Shown here: in pieces, positions 1 to 9,209 of the stretch | How positions within the stretch are numbered: position 1 is the first letter of the stretch | Layout of the letters: every line of letters begins with the position of its first letter | NCBI GenBank assembly: GCA_009787025.1 | Contig: WRGT01000062.1 | Span: forward strand, 1-41,833 | Length of the DNA stretch: 41,833 nt | Reading direction: 5' to 3' | Source: Spirochaetota bacterium | GTDB lineage: Bacteria; Spirochaetota; UBA4802; UBA5550 | Translations under genes and position numbers: made by a program | The notes under the pieces: generated by a model | Told to the model about the DNA's origin: nothing | Databases searched by the model: none | Seen by the model: the letters and a program-made list of their open reading frames with translations, nothing else

Positions 1-89
1 GATAACGGATAACGGATAACGGATAACGGATAACGGATAACGGATAACGGATAACGGATAACGGATAACGGATAACGGATAACGGATAA
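1..89. repeat. Heptamer tandem repeat (GATAACG)n
   Basis: Twelve perfect head-to-tail copies of GATAACG run from base 1 to 84, followed by a partial copy that decays at base 90. The array begins at the window edge, so its true length is unknown. A 7-bp unit is not a multiple of 3 and no reading frame uses it, so it looks like intergenic satellite DNA. A second simple array with a 5-bp unit lies at 20636-20682. Confidence 0.97.
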
Positions 90-90
90 T

Positions 91-389
91 CTATTATGCC
101 ATACTTTCAGTTTTCTGTCAATTAAAATATTTGTCATAAAATTTTTTTTTGTTATAATTATAATAAAATTCGGATTTTAAAAAAATTATCCTCTATTTAA
201 ATTCATATATTACAGTTAAACTTCGGCGTCAAGTTGTTTTTATTTTTTTAAGAACATATATTCAAAAATATTTAAGCAGGATTGATAAATTGAGAAATCA
301 TAATCATTAAAACAATATATTATATCTTAATCAATGTACAGAATAAGTTCATCAATAAAATGACAGCGCAGCAATTTTAAACAATAACC
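91..389. other. AT-rich intergenic stretch, nothing recognised
   Basis: This stretch between the heptamer array and the 3' end of the TetR gene is very AT-rich. I see no open frame with a ribosome site, no stable GC-rich hairpin and no tRNA-like fold in it. Confidence 0.6.
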
Positions 390-1055
390 CTACTCCAAAC
401 CATCTCCGTCATCAGGCTCTATCTTAATCTTAAAATTGAAATTTGGCATCTTACTATATTTTTGTATGCCGCCCATTATTAGTTTATATAAAGGATCGAC
501 ATTGTTTATAGGTTGAGTCTTATCATCAGGGCAGCCATACATTAACCATCTTACTACAACAAATTCAATACTTCCAATAATAACAGCTCTGACAAAGTAT
601 GGATTTATATCATTTTTTAACTCTCCGTCACGGATTCCCTGATTAACTACATTTACTACTATCTTATAGTATTCTATAAGGTCCTTGTAAATGTCGGTCT
701 CCATAAACTTTTTGTTGGTCTTGAGAGTCATTAAAGATATGGATGCAAAATAGGGATTTTCCTGATAATATTTGCATAGATGATAAATCATTGCTCTTAT
801 CTTGTTGCTTGTACCACTTATATAGTTTAAGTGGGAATTTAATATATCCTTACTTAATTCAATACCATCCCGCGGAATTGAAAAAAGAAGTTCTTCTTTT
901 GATGAGAAATATTCATAGATAGTTGTATCCGAAACGCCGGTCTCTTTTGCAACGTCGGATATAGTTGAATTAAGAAAGCCTTTTTCCGAAAAAACTTTTT
1001 CTGCTGATTTAAGAATCAGGTCCCTTCTTGTTTCTTTTAAAGATTTTACTGTCAC
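390..1055 (-). CDS. TetR/AcrR family transcriptional regulator
   Basis: This is a 221-residue one-component repressor of the TetR family. Residues about 8-55 form the helix-turn-helix domain, with the typical order of a helix ending in EKVFSEKGF, then TISDVAKETGVSDTTIYEYF and KEELL. The remaining roughly 165 residues would be the all-helical ligand and dimer domain, which is not conserved enough to name a ligand. The start codon is GTG at 1055, preceded by AGGA eight bases upstream. The gene is divergent from the RidA gene at 1325, with a 269-bp AT-rich gap that probably carries both promoters. Control of ridA or self-repression is inference; I could not pick out a convincing operator palindrome. 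The family call is solid, the target unknown. Confidence 0.9.
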   Translation of the reverse strand: MTVKSLKETRRDLILKSAEKVFSEKGFLNSTISDVAKETGVSDTTIYEYFSSKEELLFSIPRDGIELSKDILNSHLNYISGTSNKIRAMIYHLCKYYQENPYFASISLMTLKTNKKFMETDIYKDLIEYYKIVVNVVNQGIRDGELKNDINPYFVRAVIIGSIEFVVVRWLMYGCPDDKTQPINNVDPLYKLIMGGIQKYSKMPNFNFKIKIEPDDGDGLE

Positions 1056-1324
1056 TTTACTTTTCCTGCTTTAATTTTTTTAATACAATATAGAAAATAT
1101 ATTATAAATATCTACATTTTTTTTTAACAATCTTTTGAGTCAAGTTTTTTTAGTGATTAATTACACAGAGTTTTTAATTATGTAAATAGCTTTTTAAGCG
1201 AGCAGTAAACTTATTGTATATAGAATAGTTTGTATTAATTGAGTAATAATAAAATATTTATAAATAAACAGCATGATGTTTAATTATATTAATTTTTAGA
1301 CTGAATAATTTCTCGAGGCTTTCG

Positions 1325-1705
1325 ATGAAAAAAATTATTTTATCAAGCAAAAATGCGCCTGAAGCTATCGGTCCATATTCGCAAGGCGTTCGTGTAGGTG
1401 ATATTATATTCTGTTCAGGCATGATTCCTGTTGATGCGGTCTCCGGTAAGATACCGGCGACTATTGAGGATCAGACTAATTTGGTGATTCAAAATATACG
1501 GGGATTTTTAGAGGACAATTCATCTTCTTTACAGGATGTTGTTAAAACAACTCTGTTCATTAAAGATATGGATTCCTTTTCAAAGATAAATGAAATTTAC
1601 GGAAGATACTTTACCGAGAATCAACCTGCACGCTCAACAGTTGAAGTGAGCAGGCTGCCAAAAGATGTTCTTATTGAGATTGAGTGTATTGCTGTTATAA
1701 AATGA
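1325..1705 (+). CDS. ridA: RidA family reactive enamine/imine deaminase
   Basis: This 126-residue protein is a full-length member of the RidA (YjgF/YER057c/UK114) family. Members form trimers and hydrolyse reactive enamine and imine intermediates released by PLP enzymes such as threonine dehydratase. Visible family marks are APEAIGPYSQGV near the N-terminus, FCSGMIPVD, the arginine in PARSTVEV (the residue that binds the substrate carboxylate in the family), and IEIECIAV at the C-terminus. The ATG at 1325 has a GAGG element six bases upstream. The gene is monocistronic: it ends two bases before the convergent gene at 1708 and is divergent from the TetR gene. The name rests on strong family motifs; some relatives are not deaminases, so the exact activity is inferred. 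Confidence 0.9.
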   Translation: MKKIILSSKNAPEAIGPYSQGVRVGDIIFCSGMIPVDAVSGKIPATIEDQTNLVIQNIRGFLEDNSSSLQDVVKTTLFIKDMDSFSKINEIYGRYFTENQPARSTVEVSRLPKDVLIEIECIAVIK

Positions 1706-1707
1706 AA

Positions 1708-4266
1708 TTACCGAATATTAATATTCATAAAGAGATTATCTAATGTTTTAGTGAGATGTTTGTACATGTCTCCGCTTGTTTCGCCTGAAAATATTATTAT
1801 ATGTCCGTTTTTTGCAATCATATAAGATTCCATAATTCTGTTATATCTGTTCTTTGCAGTGCTTTTTATATAATCGCAGTTATCTTTTTTTCCCCAGTTT
1901 TTTTCTGTCATTGTAAAACCTTTGTTTTTTGGCCATACGCCTGCAATGTCTTGAAGTTTATTGTTTTCTTCACTGATTGAAGTTATTTTGATTAACGCCT
2001 TCATGTCGGGGCTTTCAAAGCATAAGTCATTATGGTTGTCATTATTTGATACTTTATTCCAGCCTGCGGGAGGAGTGAATGTAACCTTAATTTTTTCCTT
2101 ATCTTCAACAGTAAATTCTTCCTGAGTTATATTCTCTTTTTTATTATCCCATGCATTTTTATTCTGCATCTTCTTTAATTCGGTTGTTACGTTTGTATCA
2201 ATCTGTTTAAAATTTTTCCCATTCATCCGCCACGATGATACAATAATTTCAGGGGAGCGGACAAATATAGCCTTCATTGCAGTTATCTCTTCATTTGAAG
2301 GTACAAAATCTACAGGCGAGCCCTTTCTTTTGTAATGCTGTACAAGTGTGACAGCGCCGCTCAATGCTTCCATCCCCTCTTTTGCTATTAACTCCCTTGT
2401 GGCTGTTTCTCTTTCAATTAATTCATAATTAAATCTTTCAATTCTCCCGGAGAATGTTGCCCCGTTGTCATTATTAAAAAGGGTCTCGTCTTTTACGCCG
2501 TTCTTTAATTCCTCGCTGATTTTTAGATATTCATCTCTATATCTTTTTAATGCCTCTTCCGTATAATTCATCGCAGCAATGGTGTCAGAGCATTTTTTTG
2601 CAAAGTTAAATAATCTGTCTGTTTCATCCTGCCCGATTTTACTTTCGGAAGCAATGGATGATTCTCTTCGTTGTGCAGTAGAACGTGAAAATCCCGACAC
2701 AGCCTCATCGTAATTTTTCCTTATAGCGAGTATAAGCGGTGACCCAGCAGATCTATAATTAGCATTTATGGCAGCATAATCTTTAAGATGTTCTTTATTC
2801 AATACCTCTCTCTCTTCAATAGAGATTGTTTCCGGTTTAAATAGATTTTTACAAAAGGTAAGAATTTTGGGTATTACACCTTTATACACAGACAGGAGTT
2901 TTTCAGAACCGGATTCCGATAAACCTATTACGCCGGCTGTCAACTGCTCAAAAAATGAGATATAACGAATATATCTATCAGTCTTATATTGATGCAGTTC
3001 TACATATTTTTTAGGGTCGTTTTTACCGGATGAGCCCGCAGCCTTTAAAAATTCCGATGATAGTTCTGCATATTGATAAATAGAATCCCTTATTTCAATG
3101 AAATGGTTTCTTGATATTTTGAACATCTCTTCATTATAAATAATTATTTCGCCTTTTGTCTTTTTTAATTTATCAATACGCGTCTCTTCATTTTTAAACT
3201 GTGTCTCAATGCGGTTAATCTCTTTACTTGCTATTCCTCTATTATTGTTTATTATCTTTTCAGTAAAATTTTTATCTTCACTCCCGTGTATATTCTGCAT
3301 AACGGTTTTTCTATATTTATCTATTTCATCAATAGATGTTTTAAGCTTCTTTAAATCAGGTATTTCATAAAGCGGATTGTTCCCCTGTACTCCATTGCTT
3401 GGATTAGTATTTTCAAGCATAATGCAAATTCTATCTTTGACATCATTAAATAAGGCTTTTTCAACAGTGCTGAGATCGTTTACTCTTTCATTATTCTTAA
3501 GAGACGGATTTTGAGTATATGCAAAACTCAGCAACGCTCTGTTTCTCTCTTCAATATTAGAAAATTTTTCTTCAATAAATTTCCACTGTGGAACAACTGT
3601 AAGATATGCTTCATTGAATGGGGCGTTTTCAAAAAATTTTTTTGCAGATAGTGAGTTTTCGATATTTCTTTGAATAATTTTATTAACATCAATGTCATTT
3701 GAAGTATAATCGGTTTTGCTCAATTCATTAGCGGATTTACTTAAAATTTCCGAAACCGCTTCATTAGATGCTGATTGAAATTCAGCCGCCGCTTTCTCGA
3801 ATATATACTGTTCTGCCATTAGATTTATATCATTAAGCGGGATTTTTGTATATTCGCCAAATCTTTTCTTCGCATATTGTATAATGTGATTTGTAATTCT
3901 CTCTTTTTCTATGAGATTTATTGTAACTTTATATATATCATACATATAGTAGAGTGATATTGCCGGCATTGAAATATCAGTAACCTTTTTTTCTATCTCG
4001 CCGGCTGTATATTTTTTTGTTTCACATTTTAATGATCCGTCTTCTTTTATGTACTTATCGAGTATATTCAGGAACTCTTCGGAGGATTTTATTCCGTTTT
4101 CAGTAATCTCTTTGATAATATTCTTATCAATTTTTTCCGAAACAGAATCACTCTGTAGTTTTTTTAATCTATCTATCCTATGATTCCATCTTTCAATTCT
4201 GGCGTCTGCGGCAAATAGAGACGCTGTAATAAAAATTATTAATAACGACACTGTTGTTCTATACAT
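1708..4266 (-). CDS. Large exported helical protein with C-terminal PsbP/Mog1-like module
   Basis: I do not recognise this 852-residue protein as a named family. I chose the ATG at 4266 over an in-frame ATG at 4314 because AGGGG lies six bases upstream and the protein then begins with a clean signal peptide (MYRTTVSLLIIFITASLFAADA). The main body, about residues 20-700, is rich in Lys, Glu and Asn and predicted mostly helical, with coiled-coil-like stretches and no cysteine clusters or catalytic motif that I can see. The last 120 or so residues change character: a beta-rich segment with PPAGWNKV, ALIKITSI and HIIIFSG resembles the small PsbP/Mog1-like fold of many exported bacterial proteins. 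It converges with ridA at a 2-bp gap. A periplasmic or surface location is inferred from the signal peptide; the function is unknown. Confidence 0.75.
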   Translation of the reverse strand: MYRTTVSLLIIFITASLFAADARIERWNHRIDRLKKLQSDSVSEKIDKNIIKEITENGIKSSEEFLNILDKYIKEDGSLKCETKKYTAGEIEKKVTDISMPAISLYYMYDIYKVTINLIEKERITNHIIQYAKKRFGEYTKIPLNDINLMAEQYIFEKAAAEFQSASNEAVSEILSKSANELSKTDYTSNDIDVNKIIQRNIENSLSAKKFFENAPFNEAYLTVVPQWKFIEEKFSNIEERNRALLSFAYTQNPSLKNNERVNDLSTVEKALFNDVKDRICIMLENTNPSNGVQGNNPLYEIPDLKKLKTSIDEIDKYRKTVMQNIHGSEDKNFTEKIINNNRGIASKEINRIETQFKNEETRIDKLKKTKGEIIIYNEEMFKISRNHFIEIRDSIYQYAELSSEFLKAAGSSGKNDPKKYVELHQYKTDRYIRYISFFEQLTAGVIGLSESGSEKLLSVYKGVIPKILTFCKNLFKPETISIEEREVLNKEHLKDYAAINANYRSAGSPLILAIRKNYDEAVSGFSRSTAQRRESSIASESKIGQDETDRLFNFAKKCSDTIAAMNYTEEALKRYRDEYLKISEELKNGVKDETLFNNDNGATFSGRIERFNYELIERETATRELIAKEGMEALSGAVTLVQHYKRKGSPVDFVPSNEEITAMKAIFVRSPEIIVSSWRMNGKNFKQIDTNVTTELKKMQNKNAWDNKKENITQEEFTVEDKEKIKVTFTPPAGWNKVSNNDNHNDLCFESPDMKALIKITSISEENNKLQDIAGVWPKNKGFTMTEKNWGKKDNCDYIKSTAKNRYNRIMESYMIAKNGHIIIFSGETSGDMYKHLTKTLDNLFMNINIR

Positions 4267-4368
4267 ATTATTCCCCTGAAAATATGACTTTATCGATGTC
4301 ATGGGTTGTAACAAAATTTACGGGGCTGTTTGATAAAGTAACACATAGGTAATTGTATATGTTAAATA

Positions 4369-4545
4369 ATTAGTTACATTGTTTTCGTCATCGCGAGCCG
4401 TGTTTTAAGTTCGTTAGTAAGACAGTGCAAACTCGGCGTGGCGATCCAGAAGGATAAATTAAGACTCTGGATTGCCACGCGCAGGTTACACAATCTATAC
4501 TCAAACATGGTTGAAGCGCTCGCAATGACGTAAGAATGAACTAAT
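4369..4545. mobile_element. MITE-like palindromic element, copy 1
   Basis: A non-coding element with a conserved core at 4386-4530. The core ends are inverted (CGTCATCGCGAGC on the left, GCTCGCAATGACG on the right), and internal inverted segments read GGCGTGGCGATCCAG and CTGGATTGCCACGC. Outside the core, ATTAGTT at 4369 and AACTAAT at 4539-4545 extend the terminal inverted repeat. The reverse complement of this element matches 14222-14365 over its whole length with scattered substitutions. It encodes nothing and would have to be moved in trans. It occupies most of the 440-bp gap between the divergent genes at 4266 and 4755; I see nothing else clear in that gap. Confidence 0.8.
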
Positions 4546-4754
4546 CGTTTACTCTTGTTACTTATCAGACAGTTCCCTGTATTTTAAAATTTATTCTATT
4601 ATAATATATCTATTATCGGAATAAGTAAGAATAAATATTTGACATTAATTATAGAAGATAGGCTCTTTTAAAATCTATTGAATATAGATTTTTAGTTGAC
4701 TGAACGATATTTATAGTAAAAAATTATATAATAATTTATACGGTTTTATAATAT

Positions 4755-6752
4755 ATGGATAATGAAGATAATAGAAAACGCCTTGAACGCCACGCCAGAG
4801 CTCTCATATTATCAAAAGAGATATCTCTTGAAGATAAAGATACTATTAATGCCTATATGCGAGATCAAAATTTATCATACGAGGACAGATATACAAATAT
4901 TATAAAACTTCTAAAAAAGTCGCCTGATAAAGAAGTCGGCGAGATTGACGATGATAAAGATCAGAACCAGGATACAAAAAAACCTCAAGCAGAACATGAT
5001 GAAAAACAAGCTCAAACAGTACATAAGGCAAAACAAACAAACAGCAAAGAAAAGGAATTAATTGCGCGCAGAGCAAGGGGAATATATGCAATAGGTCCAA
5101 CTAAATCAAAGCTTTACATAAGCGATATATATCATAATTTCAAAGAGTACAAATTTTTTAAAATCAGATATATTGTAAGAAGAGATAATAAATTAGGATA
5201 TGGCTGGAACAAAAGACTCATCCCGACAAAAAGATTTCTTGTTTTAATGGATGATATTAAATCATTTCAAGATACTATTCTTTCCCGCTTAAACCAGATA
5301 CTTGAGATAATACTTAAAGATGAATCAATTGTAACGCCTTTAGAATTTAATTATTTGCGCAGCTTGAGAAGGTGGATGAGAATCACTCCATTTGCAAACA
5401 TACAATATGAAAAAATAAAATGGATGGAGCAGGCTAATTTTGAAAGAGAGTTGAAATCATATGTGATATATTTTCATTCATTTCTGAGAATGAATGTAGA
5501 GATAAGAGAGGTTGTAATTGCGCTTGTGGAGAAAATCCTTAGAAAAGAACCTGATCTTATAAAAGATGAAATAAGTGGTGATGAAGAAAAGACTGTTTTA
5601 GTCCAAAAAGAAAAAGATAACTATAACAAGGAAAAATATATATCAGAGTATTTAGGCTCAATCAGGTCATTTATGGCTATACATAAAGAATCGGACAGCC
5701 TTCTTGCAGAATTTTTAAAGGAGAAATACGGCATACCAACGTTAGAAGAGACGCTTAATATTGCAATTGAGGCGCTTGTGTTTCATAAGCCGTTTACTGA
5801 TAGTGAGTTACGGGAATATTTTGATATAAAGCCCATATCGGTAAGTTCGGTTATGTGGGATTTAAACAGCGAACGATTAAAAATATATGGTAAAGATGCG
5901 GAATCTATGAAGAAAAAGAGACTTGAAAAGCTTAAACGCGATCTCTTCTGGTATGATACTCTTTATCAGGCAGTGAAGATTGATGATGCCGGTAAAAATA
6001 TACTTGTTAAATCTGTTGAAGATTTATGGAAATATATTGACCATAGCAATAGAGATGCAGAGGAGTCGTTGAAGACCAACTTTATTGTTTTTCTTGAAGG
6101 TTTGATAAGCTATTTTAAGAATTTAATAGCGCCGCTGCTCAATGGTAAACCGATTATATTTGATCTCTATGGAAATATATCCGAAGGGGCAATTTTTTCT
6201 CAAAGCTTTTTTTTCGATGATCTGATAGAGATAGAGTCTCTGTCAAATGAGGTATATAATTTCAAAAATGAAAATCCGACATTAAAAGTAACATCCGATG
6301 AAATTAATAAAATTATTACAAAGAAAATATCTTCAATGAATCATGTGGAGGGTATTGTTTATAAAATCGGAAGTGTTTTTTATACAATAGGTGAGAAACT
6401 CCAAGAGGTTTATAATAACCATGTTAAGACCGTAAGAGAGAAAAAAACAAATGAATTAAGAACTACCCCTCTTGAGATTGAAGATAGAAATAAAGCAACA
6501 TGCGTACCATATAGTATGTGCGTATTTAAAGGTTTTGAAGAATCCACTCCGCTTGTTAAGAGAATAGAAGGAAGAAAGATATTGAACGATTCACTGAAAG
6601 GCGGATTACTAATCTTTATAATGTCATACTGCTATCAGACAGCCTTTATATGCGGCAATTCTCAGATAAAGAATATTCTCACAAAAAGAGAAATAATAAA
6701 AAGAGAGATTGAAGGATTAAAGGGCGGAGTTGAAGATACAAAAGAATTATAA
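4755..6752 (+). CDS. Conserved-looking cytoplasmic protein of unknown function
   Basis: I do not recognise this 665-residue protein. It has no signal peptide or membrane segment. Residues 1-60 are charged and helical. Residues about 60-100 are a low-complexity Asp/Lys/Gln/Glu linker. From about residue 110 (RARGIYAIGPTKSKLYISDI) to the end it is a continuous folded protein with alternating helical and hydrophobic segments, and a small Cys-containing patch near the C-terminus (ATCVPYSMCVFKG, then SYCYQTAFICG). The ATG at 4755 has no Shine-Dalgarno sequence, which is unusual beside its neighbours; TTATAATATATGG directly precedes it. The gene is alone on its strand and converges with the SrkA-like gene eight bases downstream. 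Nothing in the context suggests a function. Confidence 0.7.
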   Translation: MDNEDNRKRLERHARALILSKEISLEDKDTINAYMRDQNLSYEDRYTNIIKLLKKSPDKEVGEIDDDKDQNQDTKKPQAEHDEKQAQTVHKAKQTNSKEKELIARRARGIYAIGPTKSKLYISDIYHNFKEYKFFKIRYIVRRDNKLGYGWNKRLIPTKRFLVLMDDIKSFQDTILSRLNQILEIILKDESIVTPLEFNYLRSLRRWMRITPFANIQYEKIKWMEQANFERELKSYVIYFHSFLRMNVEIREVVIALVEKILRKEPDLIKDEISGDEEKTVLVQKEKDNYNKEKYISEYLGSIRSFMAIHKESDSLLAEFLKEKYGIPTLEETLNIAIEALVFHKPFTDSELREYFDIKPISVSSVMWDLNSERLKIYGKDAESMKKKRLEKLKRDLFWYDTLYQAVKIDDAGKNILVKSVEDLWKYIDHSNRDAEESLKTNFIVFLEGLISYFKNLIAPLLNGKPIIFDLYGNISEGAIFSQSFFFDDLIEIESLSNEVYNFKNENPTLKVTSDEINKIITKKISSMNHVEGIVYKIGSVFYTIGEKLQEVYNNHVKTVREKKTNELRTTPLEIEDRNKATCVPYSMCVFKGFEESTPLVKRIEGRKILNDSLKGGLLIFIMSYCYQTAFICGNSQIKNILTKREIIKREIEGLKGGVEDTKEL

Positions 6753-6759
6753 AAAAGAT

Positions 6760-7806
6760 TTATTCCATATCCCAAAAGAAATCCTTATTAGTCAACTCCT
6801 TCTCCTTGGATTTACTTTTCTTTTCAGTATCGATTATTTTCCCTTCAGTTATATCTAAGTTAATAATCTCTAACTGATCCTCCAAGTCTGATGTTTCATT
6901 CTCCCAATACTCTTCAGTTCCAAAGTGGGGAAAAATTTCCGGAAATGCAGGGTCATCCCATCTTCTGGCAATCCATGCAGCATAGTTAATATATCGAAGT
7001 CCCCTTAAAGGTTCAATCAGTTTCAGCCATGAATTGTCAAAATGCCGAAACTCTCTATACCCTTCTAAAAACAGATTTAATTCTCTGCTTATATCGCCGG
7101 TTCTTGAACTTGTGAGCATCCATATATCCTGCACTGCAGGACCAATAAGCGAATCGTCAAAATCGAGAAAGAAAAAAGTATTTTCACGCTTTAATAAATT
7201 CCCAAGATGACAATCGCCATGAATTCTGTGAAAAGGAACATTTTTTATAAGCGAATCATAAATCTTTACAATTTCATTAACAGCATTAGAATATCTATTT
7301 ATACAATGTATCGGCAAAAAATTGTTCTCTAAAAGAAACTGCAATGATTTAATACCGTATGATTCTCCGCTCAATCTTAACCTGTACTTAAATTCCTTTG
7401 CAGCGCCATTGTTATGGATTCTTGCAATCAATCTCCCAATATTTATCATATCATAATCCGATAATTCCTCTGGGATTCTCCCGCCTGTCCTTTGCCATAC
7501 CGTAAAATATATACCGTCATGGCAATGAACCGATTCACCGTCAGAAAATATTAATGGGGTGCAGACTGTAATTTCATCTCTTTCTAAGTCAAAGAGAAAT
7601 TCATGTTCCTCTCTGATCTGTTCTAATGTCCATCTATGGGGTCTGTAAAACTTAACTATTATATGCGAATCATCTTCAAGTTTAAGGTCATATACCCTGT
7701 TTTCATAGCTGTTTAAAACCATGTAGTGACCTGTAATAGAAAATCCGCTCTTCTCTACTGCGTCAATTACCTTATCAGGGGTTAGATTATAAAATTGATA
7801 ACTCAT
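6760..7806 (-). CDS. srkA: SrkA/YihE-like stress response protein kinase
   Basis: This 348-residue protein belongs to the SrkA (YihE/RdoA) branch of the aminoglycoside-phosphotransferase/choline-kinase fold, cytoplasmic Ser/Thr kinases linked to envelope and oxidative stress in Enterobacteria. The catalytic loop is HGDCHLGNLL (His196, Asp198, Asn203) and the metal-binding motif is LDFDDS (Asp215, Asp217), with FYRPHRW and GRLIARIHNNG upstream in family positions. The length is close to the usual 320-330, with a charged Lys/Glu tail of about 30 residues added at the C-terminus. The start ATG at 7806 lies one base after the stop of the upstream small protein (AAATGAAATG), so the two are probably translationally coupled. 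The pathway role is inferred from the family. Confidence 0.85.
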   Translation of the reverse strand: MSYQFYNLTPDKVIDAVEKSGFSITGHYMVLNSYENRVYDLKLEDDSHIIVKFYRPHRWTLEQIREEHEFLFDLERDEITVCTPLIFSDGESVHCHDGIYFTVWQRTGGRIPEELSDYDMINIGRLIARIHNNGAAKEFKYRLRLSGESYGIKSLQFLLENNFLPIHCINRYSNAVNEIVKIYDSLIKNVPFHRIHGDCHLGNLLKRENTFFFLDFDDSLIGPAVQDIWMLTSSRTGDISRELNLFLEGYREFRHFDNSWLKLIEPLRGLRYINYAAWIARRWDDPAFPEIFPHFGTEEYWENETSDLEDQLEIINLDITEGKIIDTEKKSKSKEKELTNKDFFWDME

Positions 7807-7807
7807 T

Positions 7808-8278
7808 TCATTTTAATACGCGAAAACTATCGGCAATAATACCTGTCTCTTTCACATAGTAATGGAGATCAATTGGGACTGAAGTTGAAAATCTAATCAT
7901 ATACACAAATTTCTGACTTTCATCAATAATCTTATCGCTTAATCTAAATTCACTTGTCCCTTCATATTTTCCTTTATATAAATCCCATTCCTCTTTAGTA
8001 AATATCCTTACATAGAATAGTTCGGAAAAACCGGAGGGTACATTCAAAGATTGCCACTCTTTTATTCTTGTAGGGAGGCCAAAATATATGACAGGTATAT
8101 CAAGCTTTGTATCTATTATCTCAGTCTTTTCAAAATCAATATAGTTTATCCATTCATCAGAAAACTGCATGGAAAATTTATATTTGGTATTAATATAACT
8201 AAGATGAGATTTCGGGTCACTGCTTGTACATAGACAAAATGAGGTCAAAGAGATTATAAGTAGTAATTTTATTTTCAT
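7808..8278 (-). CDS. Small exported (possible lipo-) protein, unknown
   Basis: A 156-residue protein with an N-terminal export signal (MKIKLLLIISLTSFCLCTSS). The cysteines at the end of the hydrophobic stretch might serve as a relaxed spirochaete-type lipobox, but the -1 residue is not a standard Gly/Ala/Ser, so lipidation is uncertain. The mature part is beta-rich (YKFSMQFSDEW, then FYVRIFTKEEW and DLHYYVKET) and resembles the small PsbP/Mog1-like module, as does the C-terminus of the protein at 1708-4266. I see no obvious Shine-Dalgarno at the ATG at 8278. It lies between pstA (65 bp upstream) and the SrkA-like kinase (one base downstream), so it may be the penultimate gene of the phosphate operon. 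Function unknown. Confidence 0.7.
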   Translation of the reverse strand: MKIKLLLIISLTSFCLCTSSDPKSHLSYINTKYKFSMQFSDEWINYIDFEKTEIIDTKLDIPVIYFGLPTRIKEWQSLNVPSGFSELFYVRIFTKEEWDLYKGKYEGTSEFRLSDKIIDESQKFVYMIRFSTSVPIDLHYYVKETGIIADSFRVLK

Positions 8279-8343
8279 GAATATATTTTATTTCATATCG
8301 CTCTATATGCAATAAAAAAATATTTTATAATAAAAAATTTGAT

Positions 8344-9201
8344 CTATCTGTTCATATTCTTTCTGATTCTGTATCTCAATATTAAACCTGTCGTATTTAA
8401 GACTAAAACTAACGATATTAGAATAATAGCAGTGCCATATTGTATATGTCGTGTTGCCTGAATATGAGTCCCTGCTGTTGCCATAACATAAATATGATAA
8501 GGGAGAGTCATAACCTCGTCAAATATTGATGACGGCAGGTCAGGAGAAAAAAAAGCCGCCGCTGTAAACATTATTGGAGCTGTTTCACCTGCAGCGCGGC
8601 CTAATGAAAGCATAATTCCTGTCATAATACCGGGGAGAGCGCTTGGCAATACTGCCTTATATATGGTCTGCCACTTAGTTGCTCCAAGCGATAAAGACGC
8701 CTCTCTGTATGTGTCGGGTACGGTCTGTAAAGCTTCTTCCGTTGATCTGATGATAACAGGAAGGTTAAGCAGTCCAAGGGTCAATGAGCCGGCAAGAATG
8801 GAAGTGCCGAACTCAAGGAATATTACAAAAAATGATAATCCGAATAATCCGAATATAACCGAAGGCACACCTGCAAGATTATTTATTCCAAGCCTTATGA
8901 TTTTTACAATCATTGGATTTTTTGCATACTCGGTAAGATATATCGCTGTTATTACTCCAATGGGTATTGAAACGATTGACGATCCCATCATAAGATAAAA
9001 TGTTCCAAGAACAGCAGGGAATATACCGCCTTCAGTCATTTCATTTCTTGGCATCTCTGTTAGAAATTCTATTGATATAGCTGAAACTCCGTTTTTAAAA
9101 ATATATCCAAGAAAAAAAATAAGAAATATCAATATAAAAAATGTCAGAAGCCGGATTATGGAAAACCCTGTAATTTGAATAATATCGCTCTTTGTTTTCA
9201 T
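8344..9201 (-). CDS. pstA: Phosphate ABC transporter permease PstA
   Basis: This 285-residue inner-membrane permease pairs with PstC to form the channel of the high-affinity phosphate importer PstSCAB. Six hydrophobic segments are visible, starting with a long one at residues 13-35. The binding-protein-dependent permease loop that docks on PstB is present (SLGATKWQTIYKAVLPSALPG), followed by GRAAGETAPIMFTAA, a segment typical of PstA. The length is normal. The gene follows pstC with an 8-bp gap; the Shine-Dalgarno is weak, which suits translational coupling. It is the last recognised transporter gene of the minus-strand operon. Confidence 0.95.
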   Translation of the reverse strand: MKTKSDIIQITGFSIIRLLTFFILIFLIFFLGYIFKNGVSAISIEFLTEMPRNEMTEGGIFPAVLGTFYLMMGSSIVSIPIGVITAIYLTEYAKNPMIVKIIRLGINNLAGVPSVIFGLFGLSFFVIFLEFGTSILAGSLTLGLLNLPVIIRSTEEALQTVPDTYREASLSLGATKWQTIYKAVLPSALPGIMTGIMLSLGRAAGETAPIMFTAAAFFSPDLPSSIFDEVMTLPYHIYVMATAGTHIQATRHIQYGTAIILISLVLVLNTTGLILRYRIRKNMNR

Positions 9202-9209
9202 AAACTTTT

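Noticed and set aside
4639-4732. TTGACA at 4639 and TATAAT at 4727 as a promoter for the 665-residue protein
   Set aside because: The two boxes are far too widely spaced to form one promoter, and neither has a good partner at 16-18 bp.
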